The notes: a model not told the origin generated them from the letters alone. A DNA stretch of 64,000 nucleotides from Arcicella lustrica (GCF_034930985.1 NZ_JAYGIM010000013.1:179070-243069), one strand, 5' to 3'; positions 1-10,288 are shown, counted from the first letter of the stretch. A program made the numbers and translations.

Positions 1-1923
1 GCGCCAGATTTAACCAACGAATTGAAATTCCAATTTCAAACAGTTTCTCGTAATTACATCGTTAGTTCAGATTTACCAACGGAAAACATTCCTAGAGCCA
101 TTATCACAGTAAGGTCGGTAATTCCTACAGAAAGTAATCCGAATGCTACTCAAACTAGAACAGTACAATTTGGTGGACAAAGATTTGGTACAGAATACGC
201 TAAAGACAAAACCATTCAATTAGCCAACACAACTTATTTGAGAAGAGGTAATTTGAATTTCAAATTCGGAACAGATAATATGTTGACTTTCTTGGATTCT
301 AAAATCGTAAACGAAATGAATGGACGTTTCTTCTTTTCAAGTTTACAAGATTTTATTGACAAAAAGCCAAGCAGATACGCTCGTGAAGTACCTTTAGTAA
401 ATCCAGCAGTGAAACAATCTTTGTTAGATTTAGCGCTTTTTGCACAAGTAGAATTTGAACCTTTCAAAAACGTAACAGCAATGGCGGGTTTACGTTATGA
501 TGTTACGATTTTCTTTAAACAAGGAGACCCGAACCCACTTACAGAAAGCAAATTAGGCATTAAAACCAATAATACTTTAGCTGATTATAACAATATTCAA
601 CCAAGATTACAATTGACTTGGGATGTGGATGGTCGCCAGAAAGATATTATTAAATTTGGTGGAGGTATTTTCTCAGCGCAGCCAGTTTCGTATTTACAAT
701 TGAACAACATCCAAAATGCTGGTACCATTGTAGGTTCAATCGACGTTTCGGGTACAGGAGTACCAAGTCCAGATTTTGCGGCTTATCGTAATAATCCTGC
801 TTCTACTCCGGGTATTCCAGCGGGTTCAAGTTATATTTCTACTATTAATGCTGTAAGTAAAGATTTCCAAGTTCCTTCAATTTATAAAATCAACTTCTCT
901 TACAACCGTTTCTTTAATGCAAGATTCCGTGCAGGTATCAACTTGTTATGGTCTAAAACAGTTAATAACTACGTTTATTACGATAGAAACATTGTTGACC
1001 AACCTTACTTTACATTGAGCAACGAAGCGAATCGTGGTGTGTATGTTCCTGCCAATACTATTCCAGCGAATGGTTCTACCGACTGGACAAAAGGTAGAAA
1101 ATCAGATGAATTAGGAAGAGTATTAGAATTAGAATCTTCTGGAAAATTAGACCAAATTGCGGTAGTAATTGATGCAAGTATGAAAATTGGTAAAGATGGA
1201 TATTTTACCATTAGCTATACTAAAAACGATACCAAAGATAATAGCTCGTTCAACTGCTGTGTAGCCAATACTTCTACTTTCAGACCAGTTGTTGATGACC
1301 CACGTGACCAAACAGTTTCTTATTCAGATGACCAATTCTCTGATAAATTAGTCGTTTCAGCGGCTACTCCAACGGTAAAAGGTTTTCAGTTAGGTGCAAT
1401 TTTTAATGGTGTTGGCGGTACTCGTTACTCATTCTTAGTAGGTGGAAACAAGAGTATTAATGGCGACTTTGTATTAACAAACGACTTGGCTTATGTTTTT
1501 GACCCAAATGGTGCTAATGTTCCAGAAGCCATCAGAAAAGGTATTCAAGGTTTGTTGGATAATCCAGACGTTACTCCAAGTGTAAAAACTTATATTCGTG
1601 AAAATATCGGTAAAGTAGCTGAAAGAAATGGTGGTGTAAATCCATTTTATTATACTGTCGATTTACGTTTGACGAAGGATGTTAGATTCTTGAACAAACA
1701 CAACATTTCTCTTTCGGCTGATTGCTTCAACTTTATGAATTTATTAAATAAAGATTTAGGCGTAAGTTATAACCACGGAAATGTTAACTTAGTCTCGATG
1801 ACGGGCTTCGACCAAGCTACTAAAAATTATGCTTACAATGTAGAAACTGGAGCAGGAAGAAAATTATCAACCGCTGGCGGTACTCCTTGGAGAATCCAAT
1901 TAGGTTTAAGATATTCATTTTAA
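1..1923 (+). CDS. TonB-dependent receptor, C-terminal part (5' truncated by window)
   Basis: The reading frame is open to the left edge of the window, so the gene begins upstream; the in-frame TTG at 22 is not a credible start. The visible 640 codons are rich in alternating aromatic and polar beta-strand segments. They end in RIQLGLRYSF, with the C-terminal aromatic Phe typical of outer-membrane barrels and TonB-dependent receptors. The plug and any N-terminal carboxypeptidase-like domain would lie outside the window. The style of the barrel resembles large Oar-like or carboxypeptidase-regulatory-like receptors of Bacteroidota. The substrate cannot be told from this part. A strong hairpin terminator lies about 125 bases downstream, so transcription likely ends there, before the next gene. 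Confidence 0.8.
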   Translation, partial: APDLTNELKFQFQTVSRNYIVSSDLPTENIPRAIITVRSVIPTESNPNATQTRTVQFGGQRFGTEYAKDKTIQLANTTYLRRGNLNFKFGTDNMLTFLDSKIVNEMNGRFFFSSLQDFIDKKPSRYAREVPLVNPAVKQSLLDLALFAQVEFEPFKNVTAMAGLRYDVTIFFKQGDPNPLTESKLGIKTNNTLADYNNIQPRLQLTWDVDGRQKDIIKFGGGIFSAQPVSYLQLNNIQNAGTIVGSIDVSGTGVPSPDFAAYRNNPASTPGIPAGSSYISTINAVSKDFQVPSIYKINFSYNRFFNARFRAGINLLWSKTVNNYVYYDRNIVDQPYFTLSNEANRGVYVPANTIPANGSTDWTKGRKSDELGRVLELESSGKLDQIAVVIDASMKIGKDGYFTISYTKNDTKDNSSFNCCVANTSTFRPVVDDPRDQTVSYSDDQFSDKLVVSAATPTVKGFQLGAIFNGVGGTRYSFLVGGNKSINGDFVLTNDLAYVFDPNGANVPEAIRKGIQGLLDNPDVTPSVKTYIRENIGKVAERNGGVNPFYYTVDLRLTKDVRFLNKHNISLSADCFNFMNLLNKDLGVSYNHGNVNLVSMTGFDQATKNYAYNVETGAGRKLSTAGGTPWRIQLGLRYSF

Positions 1924-1941
1924 GAAATCTCTTTATTCATA

Positions 1942-1983
1942 GTGATTAGTAAATAGTGATTGTCGATTAGCATTTCAAGACTC
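1942..1983. repeat. degenerate heptad repeat tract
   Basis: Six 7-base units in phase, beginning GTGATTA, GTAAATA, GTGATTG, TCGATTA. It is non-coding and lies 3' of the TonB receptor. Confidence 0.7.
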
Positions 1984-2047
1984 TAATTATCAAGAAATTA
2001 CGATAAAAAATGTCAGTTAAATTGTAAACATCACTTACTATCCTTTC

Positions 2048-2077
2048 AAAAAACGGTTACTTATGTAACCGTTTTTT
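2048..2077 (+). terminator. intrinsic terminator
   Basis: Stem AAAAAACGGTTAC / GTAACCGTTTTTT with loop TTAT. It ends the receptor transcript. Confidence 0.85.
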
Positions 2078-2173
2078 GTCATTTAAAAATTACTTATCAC
2101 GATTCAAATTCCTAAAATATAGTTATTAAAGTCTCATATTTCCACATACTTTCTGAACAAACCATTTCAACAA

Positions 2174-4645
2174 ATGAAACATGTAAGCTTTTTCATCGGC
2201 ATAATTTTATGCTGTTTGGCTTGTAATCCAAAACAAAGCTCCAATCAAAATCGCAAAGACCCCATTCTTGAAAGTCTGGTCGCAAAAAGAGTTACACTTC
2301 CTAATGGTTGGTCATTAACACCCGTAGGCAAAAGTATTCAATTAAATGATTTGCCTTTAAACTTAGTGGTTTCGCCTTCGCAAAAACTATTGGCTGTTAC
2401 CAACAATGGACAAAGTACTCAGAGCATTACTTTGATTGATGCCGCTACCGAAAAAGTATTGGATGATGTCATCATCAAAAAATCTTGGGTAGGTTTAGCA
2501 TTTAGTCAAGATGAAAAATACTTGTATGCCTCTGGTGGCAACGATAACGTAGTGGTGATTTATAAAATAGAAAACCAAAAACTGATTCAAGACGGAGAAA
2601 TTACTTTAGGAGAAGCTTTTCCAAAAGCTAAAATTTCACCCGCTGGGATTTGTGTGGACGCTAATCGTTTGTATGTAGTCGCTAAAGATTCAAAGTCTTT
2701 GTTTATCTGTGATTTGGCTACCAGAAAAGTTATCAAAGAAGAAAAACTAAGTGCCGAACCATATACTTGTATGTTAGCACCCAACAGTAATGAATTGTAC
2801 ATTACGCTTTGGGGAGGAGCAAAAGTAATCGTTTATAATCCAGCTCAGGCGAAAATCACGGCTGAAATTGCTACGAATAGTCATCCAAACGATATGGTTT
2901 TTACAAAAGATGGAAAGTATTTATTCGTACCTAATGGAAATGATAATACTGTTTCGGTGATTGAAACTTCCACCAAAAGATTGATTGAACATATTTCCGC
3001 TTCTTTATATCCAAATGCTCCGATTGGCTCAACACCCAATGCAGTAGCACTTTCGCCAGACGAAAATACACTTTACATTGCCAATGCTGACAATAACTGT
3101 TTAGCCGTTTTTGATGTTAGTCAGAAAGGAAAAAGTTTATCGAAAGGTTTTATTCCAACAGGCTGGTATCCAACCGCAGTAAAAACCATCGGAGATAAAA
3201 TTTATGTAACTAACGGTAAAGGCTTTAGTTCAAAACCAAATCCAAAAGGGCCCAATCCATTAGCCAAAAAGAAACCACAAGAAGTAGGTGCAAACCCAGA
3301 AGCCAACAAAGAAGTAGTAGAATATATTGCGGGTTTGTTGAAAGGAACGATGTCAATCATTGATGTTCCTAATGAGCAAACTTTGGCGAGTTATTCGCAA
3401 GTAGTTTTTCAAAATACTCCTTACAGCAAAGCAGTAGAAAAATTAGCAATGGGCGAAAGCGACAATCCAATTCCGATGAAAGTTGGAGGAAAATCGCCTA
3501 TCAAATATGTTTTTTATATCATCAAAGAAAACCGTACTTATGACCAAGTGCTGGGAGATATAAAAGAAGGAAATGGAGACCCATCGCTTTGTATTTTTCC
3601 TGAAAAATTAACGCCGAATCAACATAAAATTGTAAGAGATTATGTGTTGTTGGATAATTTTTATGTGGATGCAGAAGTTTCTGCCGACGGACATAACTGG
3701 TCAACCGCAGCCTATGCCAATGACTATGTAGAGAAAAACTGGGTAACAAGTTATGGAGGAAGAGGCGGTTCTTATGATTTTGAAGGTCAGCGAGAAATTG
3801 CTTATCCTAAAAATGGTTTCATTTGGGATTTCTGCAAAAGAGCAAATATTCCTTTCAGAACTTATGGAGAATTTGCCGATGGCCCAGAAGGAAATTATGC
3901 AGGTGTAAAAGGAAATGTTTGTAGAAACTATAAAGGTTGGGACATGAATTTCAAAGATTCTGACCGTGAAAAACAATGGGAAGCAGATTTCGATTCTTTG
4001 TTAACCATCAATGCTGTTCCTCGTTTCAGTAGTTTAAGAATGGGAAATGACCATACTTCTGGTTCAAGAAAAGGCGCATTTAGTGTAGAAGCAGCCATTG
4101 CCGATAACGATTTGGCAGTTGGAAATTTCATAGAACATCTTTCAAAATCTAAAATCTGGAAAGAATCGGTGGTGTTTATTTTGGAAGATGATGCACAAAA
4201 TGGTTCAGACCACGTTGATGCTCATCGTTCTACGGCGTATGTGGTGAGTCCTTATACCAAAAGAAAATTTGTAGATCATACCATGTACTCTACTTCGGGG
4301 ATGTTGAGAACGATGGAATTGATTTTAGGTTTACCGCCAATGAGCCAATACGATGCAGGAGCAACCCCAATGTTTAGATGTTTTACCAAAAATATTGATT
4401 TAACGCCTTTCAAAGCTTTACCCGCAAATGTTGATATTAACCAAAGAAATCTTGCTATCAATACAGGAAAACGCAAAACCAACTTTGATTTTAGTCATGA
4501 AGATGCTGCTCCAGATTTAGCTTTTAATGAAGACATTTGGAAAGTAATGAGAGGAGAAAACAGCAAAATGCCTCCTCCAAAAAGAAGTGCTTTTGTGAAA
4601 ATCCCTGCAAAAGCAGAAAAGGAAGACGAAGATGATGACGATTAA
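2174..4645 (+). CDS. YncE-like beta-propeller / alkaline-phosphatase-like phosphoesterase lipoprotein
   Basis: An 823-aa two-domain protein. The N-terminus is a lipoprotein-type signal ending at Cys17 (CLAC), so it is probably anchored in the outer or periplasmic membrane. Residues about 60-380 form YVTN/YncE-type propeller repeats, with recurring phrases such as LSPDENTLYIAN and TKDGKYLFVPNGND. Residues about 445-780 match the phosphoesterase fold: KENRTYDQVLGD near residue 450, SADGHNW near 503, and the metal-ligand style EDDAQNGSDHVDAHR near 671-685. The C-terminus is a short acidic tail. This pairing is a recurrent Bacteroidota architecture whose substrate is not known to me. It stands alone between two terminators. 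Confidence 0.85.
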   Translation: MKHVSFFIGIILCCLACNPKQSSNQNRKDPILESLVAKRVTLPNGWSLTPVGKSIQLNDLPLNLVVSPSQKLLAVTNNGQSTQSITLIDAATEKVLDDVIIKKSWVGLAFSQDEKYLYASGGNDNVVVIYKIENQKLIQDGEITLGEAFPKAKISPAGICVDANRLYVVAKDSKSLFICDLATRKVIKEEKLSAEPYTCMLAPNSNELYITLWGGAKVIVYNPAQAKITAEIATNSHPNDMVFTKDGKYLFVPNGNDNTVSVIETSTKRLIEHISASLYPNAPIGSTPNAVALSPDENTLYIANADNNCLAVFDVSQKGKSLSKGFIPTGWYPTAVKTIGDKIYVTNGKGFSSKPNPKGPNPLAKKKPQEVGANPEANKEVVEYIAGLLKGTMSIIDVPNEQTLASYSQVVFQNTPYSKAVEKLAMGESDNPIPMKVGGKSPIKYVFYIIKENRTYDQVLGDIKEGNGDPSLCIFPEKLTPNQHKIVRDYVLLDNFYVDAEVSADGHNWSTAAYANDYVEKNWVTSYGGRGGSYDFEGQREIAYPKNGFIWDFCKRANIPFRTYGEFADGPEGNYAGVKGNVCRNYKGWDMNFKDSDREKQWEADFDSLLTINAVPRFSSLRMGNDHTSGSRKGAFSVEAAIADNDLAVGNFIEHLSKSKIWKESVVFILEDDAQNGSDHVDAHRSTAYVVSPYTKRKFVDHTMYSTSGMLRTMELILGLPPMSQYDAGATPMFRCFTKNIDLTPFKALPANVDINQRNLAINTGKRKTNFDFSHEDAAPDLAFNEDIWKVMRGENSKMPPPKRSAFVKIPAKAEKEDEDDDD

Positions 4646-4687
4646 ATGACTTTGTTAAACATGAGTCATTCTGATTTTTAAAATCAC

Positions 4688-4725
4688 AAAAAAGCGGTCG
4701 AAATTAATTTTTCGACCGCTTTTTG
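4688..4725. terminator. bidirectional intrinsic terminator between convergent genes
   Basis: Stem GCGGTCGAAA / TTTCGACCGC with A-tract before and T-tract after. It serves the phosphoesterase gene on the plus strand and the TonB receptor on the minus strand. Confidence 0.85.
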
Positions 4726-4756
4726 TAAAATAAGTAAGATATATAAATATTTTAAA

Positions 4757-4798
4757 TTCATAACTCATACTTCATATCTCATAATTCTTGTTTAACTC
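4757..4798. repeat. degenerate heptad repeat tract
   Basis: Six in-phase 7-mers: TTCATAA, CTCATAC, TTCATAT, CTCATAA, TTCTTGT, TTAACTC. It runs up to the stop codon of the minus-strand receptor. Confidence 0.75.
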
Positions 4799-4801
4799 TT
4801 C

Positions 4802-6817
4802 TTAAAAACGATACATTAAAGTAGCTATCAAACTTCTACCAACACCATTAATTCCTGAACCATGTGTGCGGTAATCTACATTAAAAATATTTTGAAACGA
4901 GCCTATCAAAGTAACATTTTTATATTCGTAACCCGAATAAATATTGAGTACATTCCAACCGTTTGTTCCGCCTTTTGGAATTCTGTTGTCATCTTTATCG
5001 CCTTGTGCCAATCGGTCTTGTTTTCCCGCAAAGATGTCTTCTACTTTTACAAAAAAAGCATTACTTGCCTGATAATGTACTCCTGCTCTACCCGACAGTG
5101 GAGGAATTCTTCTTACAGGTTCGTTCTTCGTTTCGTTTTGTCCATAAGTATAAGCTAAGTCTGTATAGATTTTAATTTCAGGTAAAACCATCCATTCTGT
5201 CGCCCATTCAAAACCTTGTATATAGGCTTTTTCAACATTCTCTTTTCGGTAAACCTGATAATCATTAATCTTTTGTCCTTCTACTTTTACTCGTGCGATC
5301 AAATTTCTTAACTGATTATGATACAAAGCAACACTTGAAGAAAAAGTAGGAGTTCTGAATTTATAACCCCATTCAAAATTATAAGAATTTTCAGGTTTTA
5401 AGTTGGCAGTTGGTAATTCATAACGAAAATCTACAATCCCTAAAGTACCCATATCATCAATATTGGGCGCTCTGAAACCCGTATTAAACGATAAGTAAGT
5501 CATAGAATGGTTTTCCTGATGGTAACCCAAAGCCAAATTTCCGACCAAAGCCTGTGGCGAAACATTTACTTTTCCTAAAGTTTGGTCATTCACATTGATA
5601 GAATAAGCATTGAAGCGAGCACCAAAATTTACATCCCATTTATTCAAATTGATATGGTGCAAAGAATAAGCCGCATAACTATTAAAGCTTGAAGCATCAG
5701 GATACAAACCTCTGCTATAAGTAATTTTATTGTTTTGAAAATCTGTATCTTGTTTCGTACTGTTTACTTTATCTGTATAAAACTCTATTCCAGAACTGGC
5801 ATCCCAATTAGGTGAAATTTCAGAACGCACATTGATAAAAGAACCAAATGTTTTTACTTGATCATTTTCTACACGATACACATTCGAACCATTTTTCTGA
5901 GAATTTCGCCCTTCCTCAGTACCTTGATAAGAAACATTGAAAGCCAAATTTTTCAGTAAAGGGCTTTCACTTTTAATATCAAATTGTAGGTATGAAAGAG
6001 CTCTTTTCTGTGGAGACATTTCATTAATCTTAAAGTTTTCAAGCTTTACTTTGTGATAAACAGGCACATGACTTTGATTTAAGTTTTGATGAGTGGCTGT
6101 TAAAAACACATTTTTTGAAAGCTGGAATTTAGCTTTTACATCAAATGCTAATTCATCATAACCCGATGGTGTTTGTACTCCAGTAGTATCGCCACCGATT
6201 AAATCTCCGAATTTTCTGAGACTCAAACCCGCTTTCAATGCCATTTTCTGCGTAGCGAAAGAAAGTTCTGTTCTCGCTGTCTTTTCAAGTGACGAAGTAC
6301 CGTATCTGACGATAGCATTCCCATTTACTTTTGGTTTATCAACTGCAAAAACAGGATTAGCAGTATTGATTTGTAAAGTACCGCCCAGTGCATCAGAACC
6401 GTACTGTACAGAACCTCCGCCCTTATAAATTTCGATATTTTGAATCAAAAAAGGGTCAATTGTATTTAAGTATTGGTTTGGCCCATAGCGAAAAGTACTG
6501 TTATTTAAACGAATACCGTCAATCAAAATAAGCGTTTGGTTTCCAGTCAATCCTCTTAGAAAAGGAGAACCTCCACCATGATTTGTTTTTTGTACAAACA
6601 CACCATTGGCACCAAATAAAGTTTCTGGAGTACTTCTATATTGATAATTCTTTAGGTTTTTAGCATTTAGTACCGCTACAGAACCCATCGTATTAAATAC
6701 TTTTTGCTCATTTCTTTGAGTAATTACCGTTACTTCATCCAATAAGAAGTTTTGTTTTTTTATCGTTGAATCCGTAGCTATTGAGAGACTCAGTACAAGA
6801 CAAGTAAAAATTGACAT
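4802..6817 (-). CDS. TonB-dependent outer-membrane receptor, iron/heme-type candidate
   Basis: A 671-aa receptor, complete, with a short signal peptide at the N-terminus. The plug domain (about residues 25-155) shows DEVTVITQRNEQ, GGGSPFLRGLTGNQTLILID, RLNNSTFRYGPNQYL and YGSDALGG. These are typical of the BtuB/hemin-receptor type plug. The rest is a barrel ending in Phe (LIATLMYRF). Importing a metal complex across the outer membrane with TonB energy is the family role. A perfect 6-1-6 Fur-type palindrome lies 20 bases upstream of the ATG, so iron-dependent repression is likely. That context favours heme or another iron chelate over cobalamin, which is an inference. It is convergent with the phosphoesterase gene. 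Confidence 0.85.
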   Translation of the reverse strand: MSIFTCLVLSLSIATDSTIKKQNFLLDEVTVITQRNEQKVFNTMGSVAVLNAKNLKNYQYRSTPETLFGANGVFVQKTNHGGGSPFLRGLTGNQTLILIDGIRLNNSTFRYGPNQYLNTIDPFLIQNIEIYKGGGSVQYGSDALGGTLQINTANPVFAVDKPKVNGNAIVRYGTSSLEKTARTELSFATQKMALKAGLSLRKFGDLIGGDTTGVQTPSGYDELAFDVKAKFQLSKNVFLTATHQNLNQSHVPVYHKVKLENFKINEMSPQKRALSYLQFDIKSESPLLKNLAFNVSYQGTEEGRNSQKNGSNVYRVENDQVKTFGSFINVRSEISPNWDASSGIEFYTDKVNSTKQDTDFQNNKITYSRGLYPDASSFNSYAAYSLHHINLNKWDVNFGARFNAYSINVNDQTLGKVNVSPQALVGNLALGYHQENHSMTYLSFNTGFRAPNIDDMGTLGIVDFRYELPTANLKPENSYNFEWGYKFRTPTFSSSVALYHNQLRNLIARVKVEGQKINDYQVYRKENVEKAYIQGFEWATEWMVLPEIKIYTDLAYTYGQNETKNEPVRRIPPLSGRAGVHYQASNAFFVKVEDIFAGKQDRLAQGDKDDNRIPKGGTNGWNVLNIYSGYEYKNVTLIGSFQNIFNVDYRTHGSGINGVGRSLIATLMYRF

Positions 6818-6836
6818 TTTGTTTGTTTTTCAGGTT

Positions 6837-6849
6837 GATAATAATTATC
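6837..6849. promoter_or_regulatory. Fur-type 6-1-6 box
   Basis: GATAATAATTATC, a perfect 6-1-6 palindrome equal to the classic Fur half-site pair, 20 bases upstream of the minus-strand TonB receptor start. Flank reads TTGATAATAATTATCC. Confidence 0.65.
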
Positions 6850-7139
6850 CATTAAGGCCTAATTTGATATTTTTTGAACCCTCAATTTTTACAATTCTCC
6901 TTAAAATACCTATTGATTCTTTTTATCAAATAATTAAGGTTTAACTTCTTTATTATCCCTCAAACTTAAATAGATAATCTTTCCGAATAAACACAGCGAT
7001 TCTTCGTTATTATCTTAAATGATAAAACATTTTCAATTTATAATTTCCCATCTTCCTCAAACTTCTTTTACTATTTAGGTAAGCGATTTTTATATAATCC
7101 AAATTTCCTCTTCCTGTTTAATAAGCGTTAAATTTATTG
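6850..7139. other. AT-rich divergent intergenic region
   Basis: The space between the TonB receptor and the GH3 fusion gene. Apart from the Fur-type box and the -7 box at its two ends I see no ORF, RNA or repeat. Confidence 0.5.
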
Positions 7140-7147
7140 TAAGTTTG
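7140..7147 (+). promoter_or_regulatory. Bacteroidota -7 box (TAAGTTTG)
   Basis: Matches TAnnTTTG, 38 bases before the ATG of the GH3/beta-lactamase fusion. A clear -33 partner is not obvious. Confidence 0.45.
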
Positions 7148-7185
7148 TATCTTTTTTACTTGTATATCAACCATTAATTCATCAA

Positions 7186-10100
7186 ATGTATAAGCAATTT
7201 TCATTGTTTTTGCTCACACTTATACTCCTTTGGTTTGCCATCAAAAGTTCACCTATAGGAGCTTTAAATAATACGTTTTTGCCTTTTTCAAAAACGGAAA
7301 AGAAGGTGTTGAATGACAAGAAAATTGTCAAAAAAACTCGTGTACTTCAAGCTCCTAAATTCATCAATCATAGTCAGTTATTAGAAAACCAATGGGTTGA
7401 TAGTATTTTCACTTCAATGGATAATGACCAAAAAATTGGTCAATTTTTCATGGTAGCGGTCAATCCAACGCATGGAGAAGCACACTTTAAAAAACTCGAA
7501 AATCTAATTCAACATAATTATATCGGTGGCTTGATATTTTTTCAAGGCGAACCCACTTCTTATGCCAACCTGAATAACCGTTTTCAATCAACTACAAAAA
7601 TTCCTTTGTTGGTAGGTATTGATGGAGAATGGGGTTTGGCAATGCGTGTAAATGCCACCATGGCTTTCCCTAAACAAATTACTTTGGGGGCGATTCAGGA
7701 TAATTCATTAATCTACGACATGGGTACAGAAATTGCCCGTCAATGCAAACGGTTGGGGATTCACCTAAACTTTGCTCCTGTTGTTGATATTAATTCTAAT
7801 CCTCAAAATCCTGTGATTGGCTTCCGCTCTTTTGGTGAAATTGCCGAAAATGTTGCCGCCAAAAGTAGTGCCTATATGAAAGGCATGCAGAACAATCAAC
7901 TTTTGGCTTGTGCCAAACATTTTCCAGGTCATGGCGATACGCATAGCGATTCACATTTTACTTTACCACAAGTATCGTATGGTTTCGAACGTATGCACGA
8001 TATTGAGCTAGTGCCTTTTAAACAACTCATTGAAGATTCTATCAAAAGTGTTATCGTTGGTCACTTACAAATTCCTTTTTATGACTGGCGTCCTGCTACG
8101 CTTTCACAAAGTATCATTACCAATTTATTGAAAAAAGAAATGGGTTTCAAAGGCTTGGTCATTACTGATGCCTTGAATATGAAGGGCGTGCGTAGTGGCA
8201 AAGGAGTTTCGTCTGGAGAAATTGATTTACAGGCATTTATTGCTGGAAATGACATTTTATTGTACTCCGAAAATATTCCAGAAGGCATTAATAAAATTAA
8301 AGATGCCATTCAATCGGGTGTAATTCTACAAACCGAAATTGATAACCGTGTCAAAAAAATACTTCATGCTAAATATTGGGTTGGTTTGAATCGCTTCAAA
8401 TACATTGAAACCAATAATTTATATCAAGAATTACATACGCCTGAGGCACAGCAAATCAAGCAAGAATTATTTGAGAATGCGATTACCGTCGTGAAAGATA
8501 CAAGAAAGTTTTTACCGCTTTCAACTGAAAACAATAAATTGGTTTCGGTCAGTTTGGATATTGCTTCAAACAATCGTTTTCAGCAAGCATTGGCTTCTTT
8601 TACGCCGATGCCACAGTTTTCGAATGTGAATAAAAACGATGAAAGCTTTTTTAATGAAGTATTAAAAAATGTTGATTCAACTCAAACCGTTATTCTAAGT
8701 GTTCATAACATCAATAAAAAATCTGCTAGCAGATTAGATTTGACTTTTGGCGTACAAGATTTTATCAAAAGACTTGAGAAAAAAACTGCCAACGTTGTAG
8801 TCTGCGTATTTGGGAATCCTTATAGTTTAAAATACTTTCCTGAAGTATCTAATCTAGTTTGTGGTTATGAAGACGATGATGCCGCTTATTCAGCCATGGC
8901 AAAAGTACTTTTCGGACAAATTCCTGCTGTTGGTAAATTGCCTGTTTCGGTAGAAAATCTGTACAAAGCTGGCGATGGAATTACGCTTAAAAGACAAGGA
9001 CAATTAGAAAAAGCCACGCCTGAAAGTGTTGGAATGAATCCAGAAGTACTCAAAGGCATCGACCCAATTATTACTTCATCCATCAGTCAGAAAGTATTTC
9101 CGGGTTGCCAAGTATTAGTTGCCAGAAAAGGAAAAATCATTCTGAATAAAAACTATGGACAGCTTGCGTATGAATTAACAAGCCCGCCAGTAACGAATCA
9201 GACGGTTTATGATTTAGCTTCTGTTACCAAAGTATCGGCAACACTCCAAGCTGTAATGTACCTTTATGACCAAAAGAAGATTGCTTTAGATGAAAAAATC
9301 GTTACTTATCTTCCAGAACTCAGAGGAACAAACAAAGAAAACATGACAATTCGTGATGTTCTTTGGCACCAAGCAGGATTGGTTGCTTATATTCCTTTTT
9401 GGGAAAAAACACGGATTCCTTTAGGTTGGAAAAAAGAATATTATAGCGATACGCAGTCTTTGGAATATCCATTAGAAGTAGCCGAAGGCATGTTTGCCAA
9501 AACAGCCATCCGAGATTCTGTTTGGAAATGGGTCATCAAATCTCCATTAATCAATAAACGAGATAAAGACGGAAGCTTTAGCTATGTTTATAGCGACTTA
9601 GGCTTGATGATAATGCAACATCTTGTAGAAAGAATGCTTGGACAAAGTTTGGATGTTTTCACAAATTCATACTTATATGAACCTTTGGGCATGAAAACAA
9701 CAGGATTTAATCCTTTGAAAAAAATAGAAAAAGCCAAAATTGCACCCACCGAAAATGATAGACTTTTTCGAGGAAAAGAATTACAAGGAACCGTTCAAGA
9801 CCAAACCGCCGCCATGTTGGGAGGCGTGTCAGGGCATGCAGGATTGTTTAGTTCAGCCTCAGATTTAGTAAAATTATTTGAGATGAATCTTGAAAAAGGA
9901 AGTATTCATCAGCTAAAATTCTTTAGTGAAGAAACTATCAACGCATTTACCAACAGTGTTTCTTCAAAAAGTGACAGGGCTTTGGGTTGGGATAAACTTC
10001 CAGCGGATGGCGAAAGTAATTATATTTCAGCCTCTGTTTCGCCAAGTTCTTATGGGCATTCAGGTTATACGGGCACTTTGGTTTGGGTAGATCCAGAAAA

Positions 10101-10227
10101 GGAATTGGTTTTTATTTTTCTTTCAAACAGAGTACATCCTTCGGCAAGTAATAATAAAATTAATGCGCTGAAAATCAGACGAAAAGTAATGGATGTTGTT
10201 TATAAATCAATTGAAAAACAACAGTAA
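7186..10227 (+). CDS. GH3 beta-N-acetylglucosaminidase-like / serine hydrolase (beta-lactamase fold) fusion
   Basis: A 1013-aa exported fusion with an N-terminal hydrophobic signal. Residues about 70-400 are a NagZ-like GH3 domain with KHFPGHGDT at 244-252 (catalytic-loop His/Asp motif of GH3 hexosaminidases) and the nucleophile Asp328 in ITDALNMKG. Residues about 430-600 look like a GH3 C-terminal sandwich. From about residue 630 a class-C beta-lactamase/DD-peptidase fold follows, with S679-x-x-K682 (SVTK), Y802-S-D and H958-SGYTG as the third motif. The likely role is trimming peptidoglycan sugars and peptides in the periplasm during wall recycling, inferred from both domains. The fusion is a known architecture in this phylum. 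A -7 box lies 38 bases upstream. Confidence 0.88.
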   Translation: MYKQFSLFLLTLILLWFAIKSSPIGALNNTFLPFSKTEKKVLNDKKIVKKTRVLQAPKFINHSQLLENQWVDSIFTSMDNDQKIGQFFMVAVNPTHGEAHFKKLENLIQHNYIGGLIFFQGEPTSYANLNNRFQSTTKIPLLVGIDGEWGLAMRVNATMAFPKQITLGAIQDNSLIYDMGTEIARQCKRLGIHLNFAPVVDINSNPQNPVIGFRSFGEIAENVAAKSSAYMKGMQNNQLLACAKHFPGHGDTHSDSHFTLPQVSYGFERMHDIELVPFKQLIEDSIKSVIVGHLQIPFYDWRPATLSQSIITNLLKKEMGFKGLVITDALNMKGVRSGKGVSSGEIDLQAFIAGNDILLYSENIPEGINKIKDAIQSGVILQTEIDNRVKKILHAKYWVGLNRFKYIETNNLYQELHTPEAQQIKQELFENAITVVKDTRKFLPLSTENNKLVSVSLDIASNNRFQQALASFTPMPQFSNVNKNDESFFNEVLKNVDSTQTVILSVHNINKKSASRLDLTFGVQDFIKRLEKKTANVVVCVFGNPYSLKYFPEVSNLVCGYEDDDAAYSAMAKVLFGQIPAVGKLPVSVENLYKAGDGITLKRQGQLEKATPESVGMNPEVLKGIDPIITSSISQKVFPGCQVLVARKGKIILNKNYGQLAYELTSPPVTNQTVYDLASVTKVSATLQAVMYLYDQKKIALDEKIVTYLPELRGTNKENMTIRDVLWHQAGLVAYIPFWEKTRIPLGWKKEYYSDTQSLEYPLEVAEGMFAKTAIRDSVWKWVIKSPLINKRDKDGSFSYVYSDLGLMIMQHLVERMLGQSLDVFTNSYLYEPLGMKTTGFNPLKKIEKAKIAPTENDRLFRGKELQGTVQDQTAAMLGGVSGHAGLFSSASDLVKLFEMNLEKGSIHQLKFFSEETINAFTNSVSSKSDRALGWDKLPADGESNYISASVSPSSYGHSGYTGTLVWVDPEKELVFIFLSNRVHPSASNNKINALKIRRKVMDVVYKSIEKQQ

Positions 10228-10287
10228 CACGTTTTCCAACTCGTAAAATAGAAAAATAATTGCTTACGAGTTGGAAACTCGTACTAC
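10223..10287. repeat. paired hairpin repeat, copy 1
   Basis: Perfect 14-bp inverted arms TTTCCAACTCGTAA (10233-10246) and its complement (10264-10277). The right arm is also part of a small hairpin CGAG-TTGGAAA-CTCG followed by TACTACG. It belongs to the small-hairpin family also seen near 20.1, 22.45 and 34.8 kb. Confidence 0.65.
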
Positions 10288-10288
10288 G

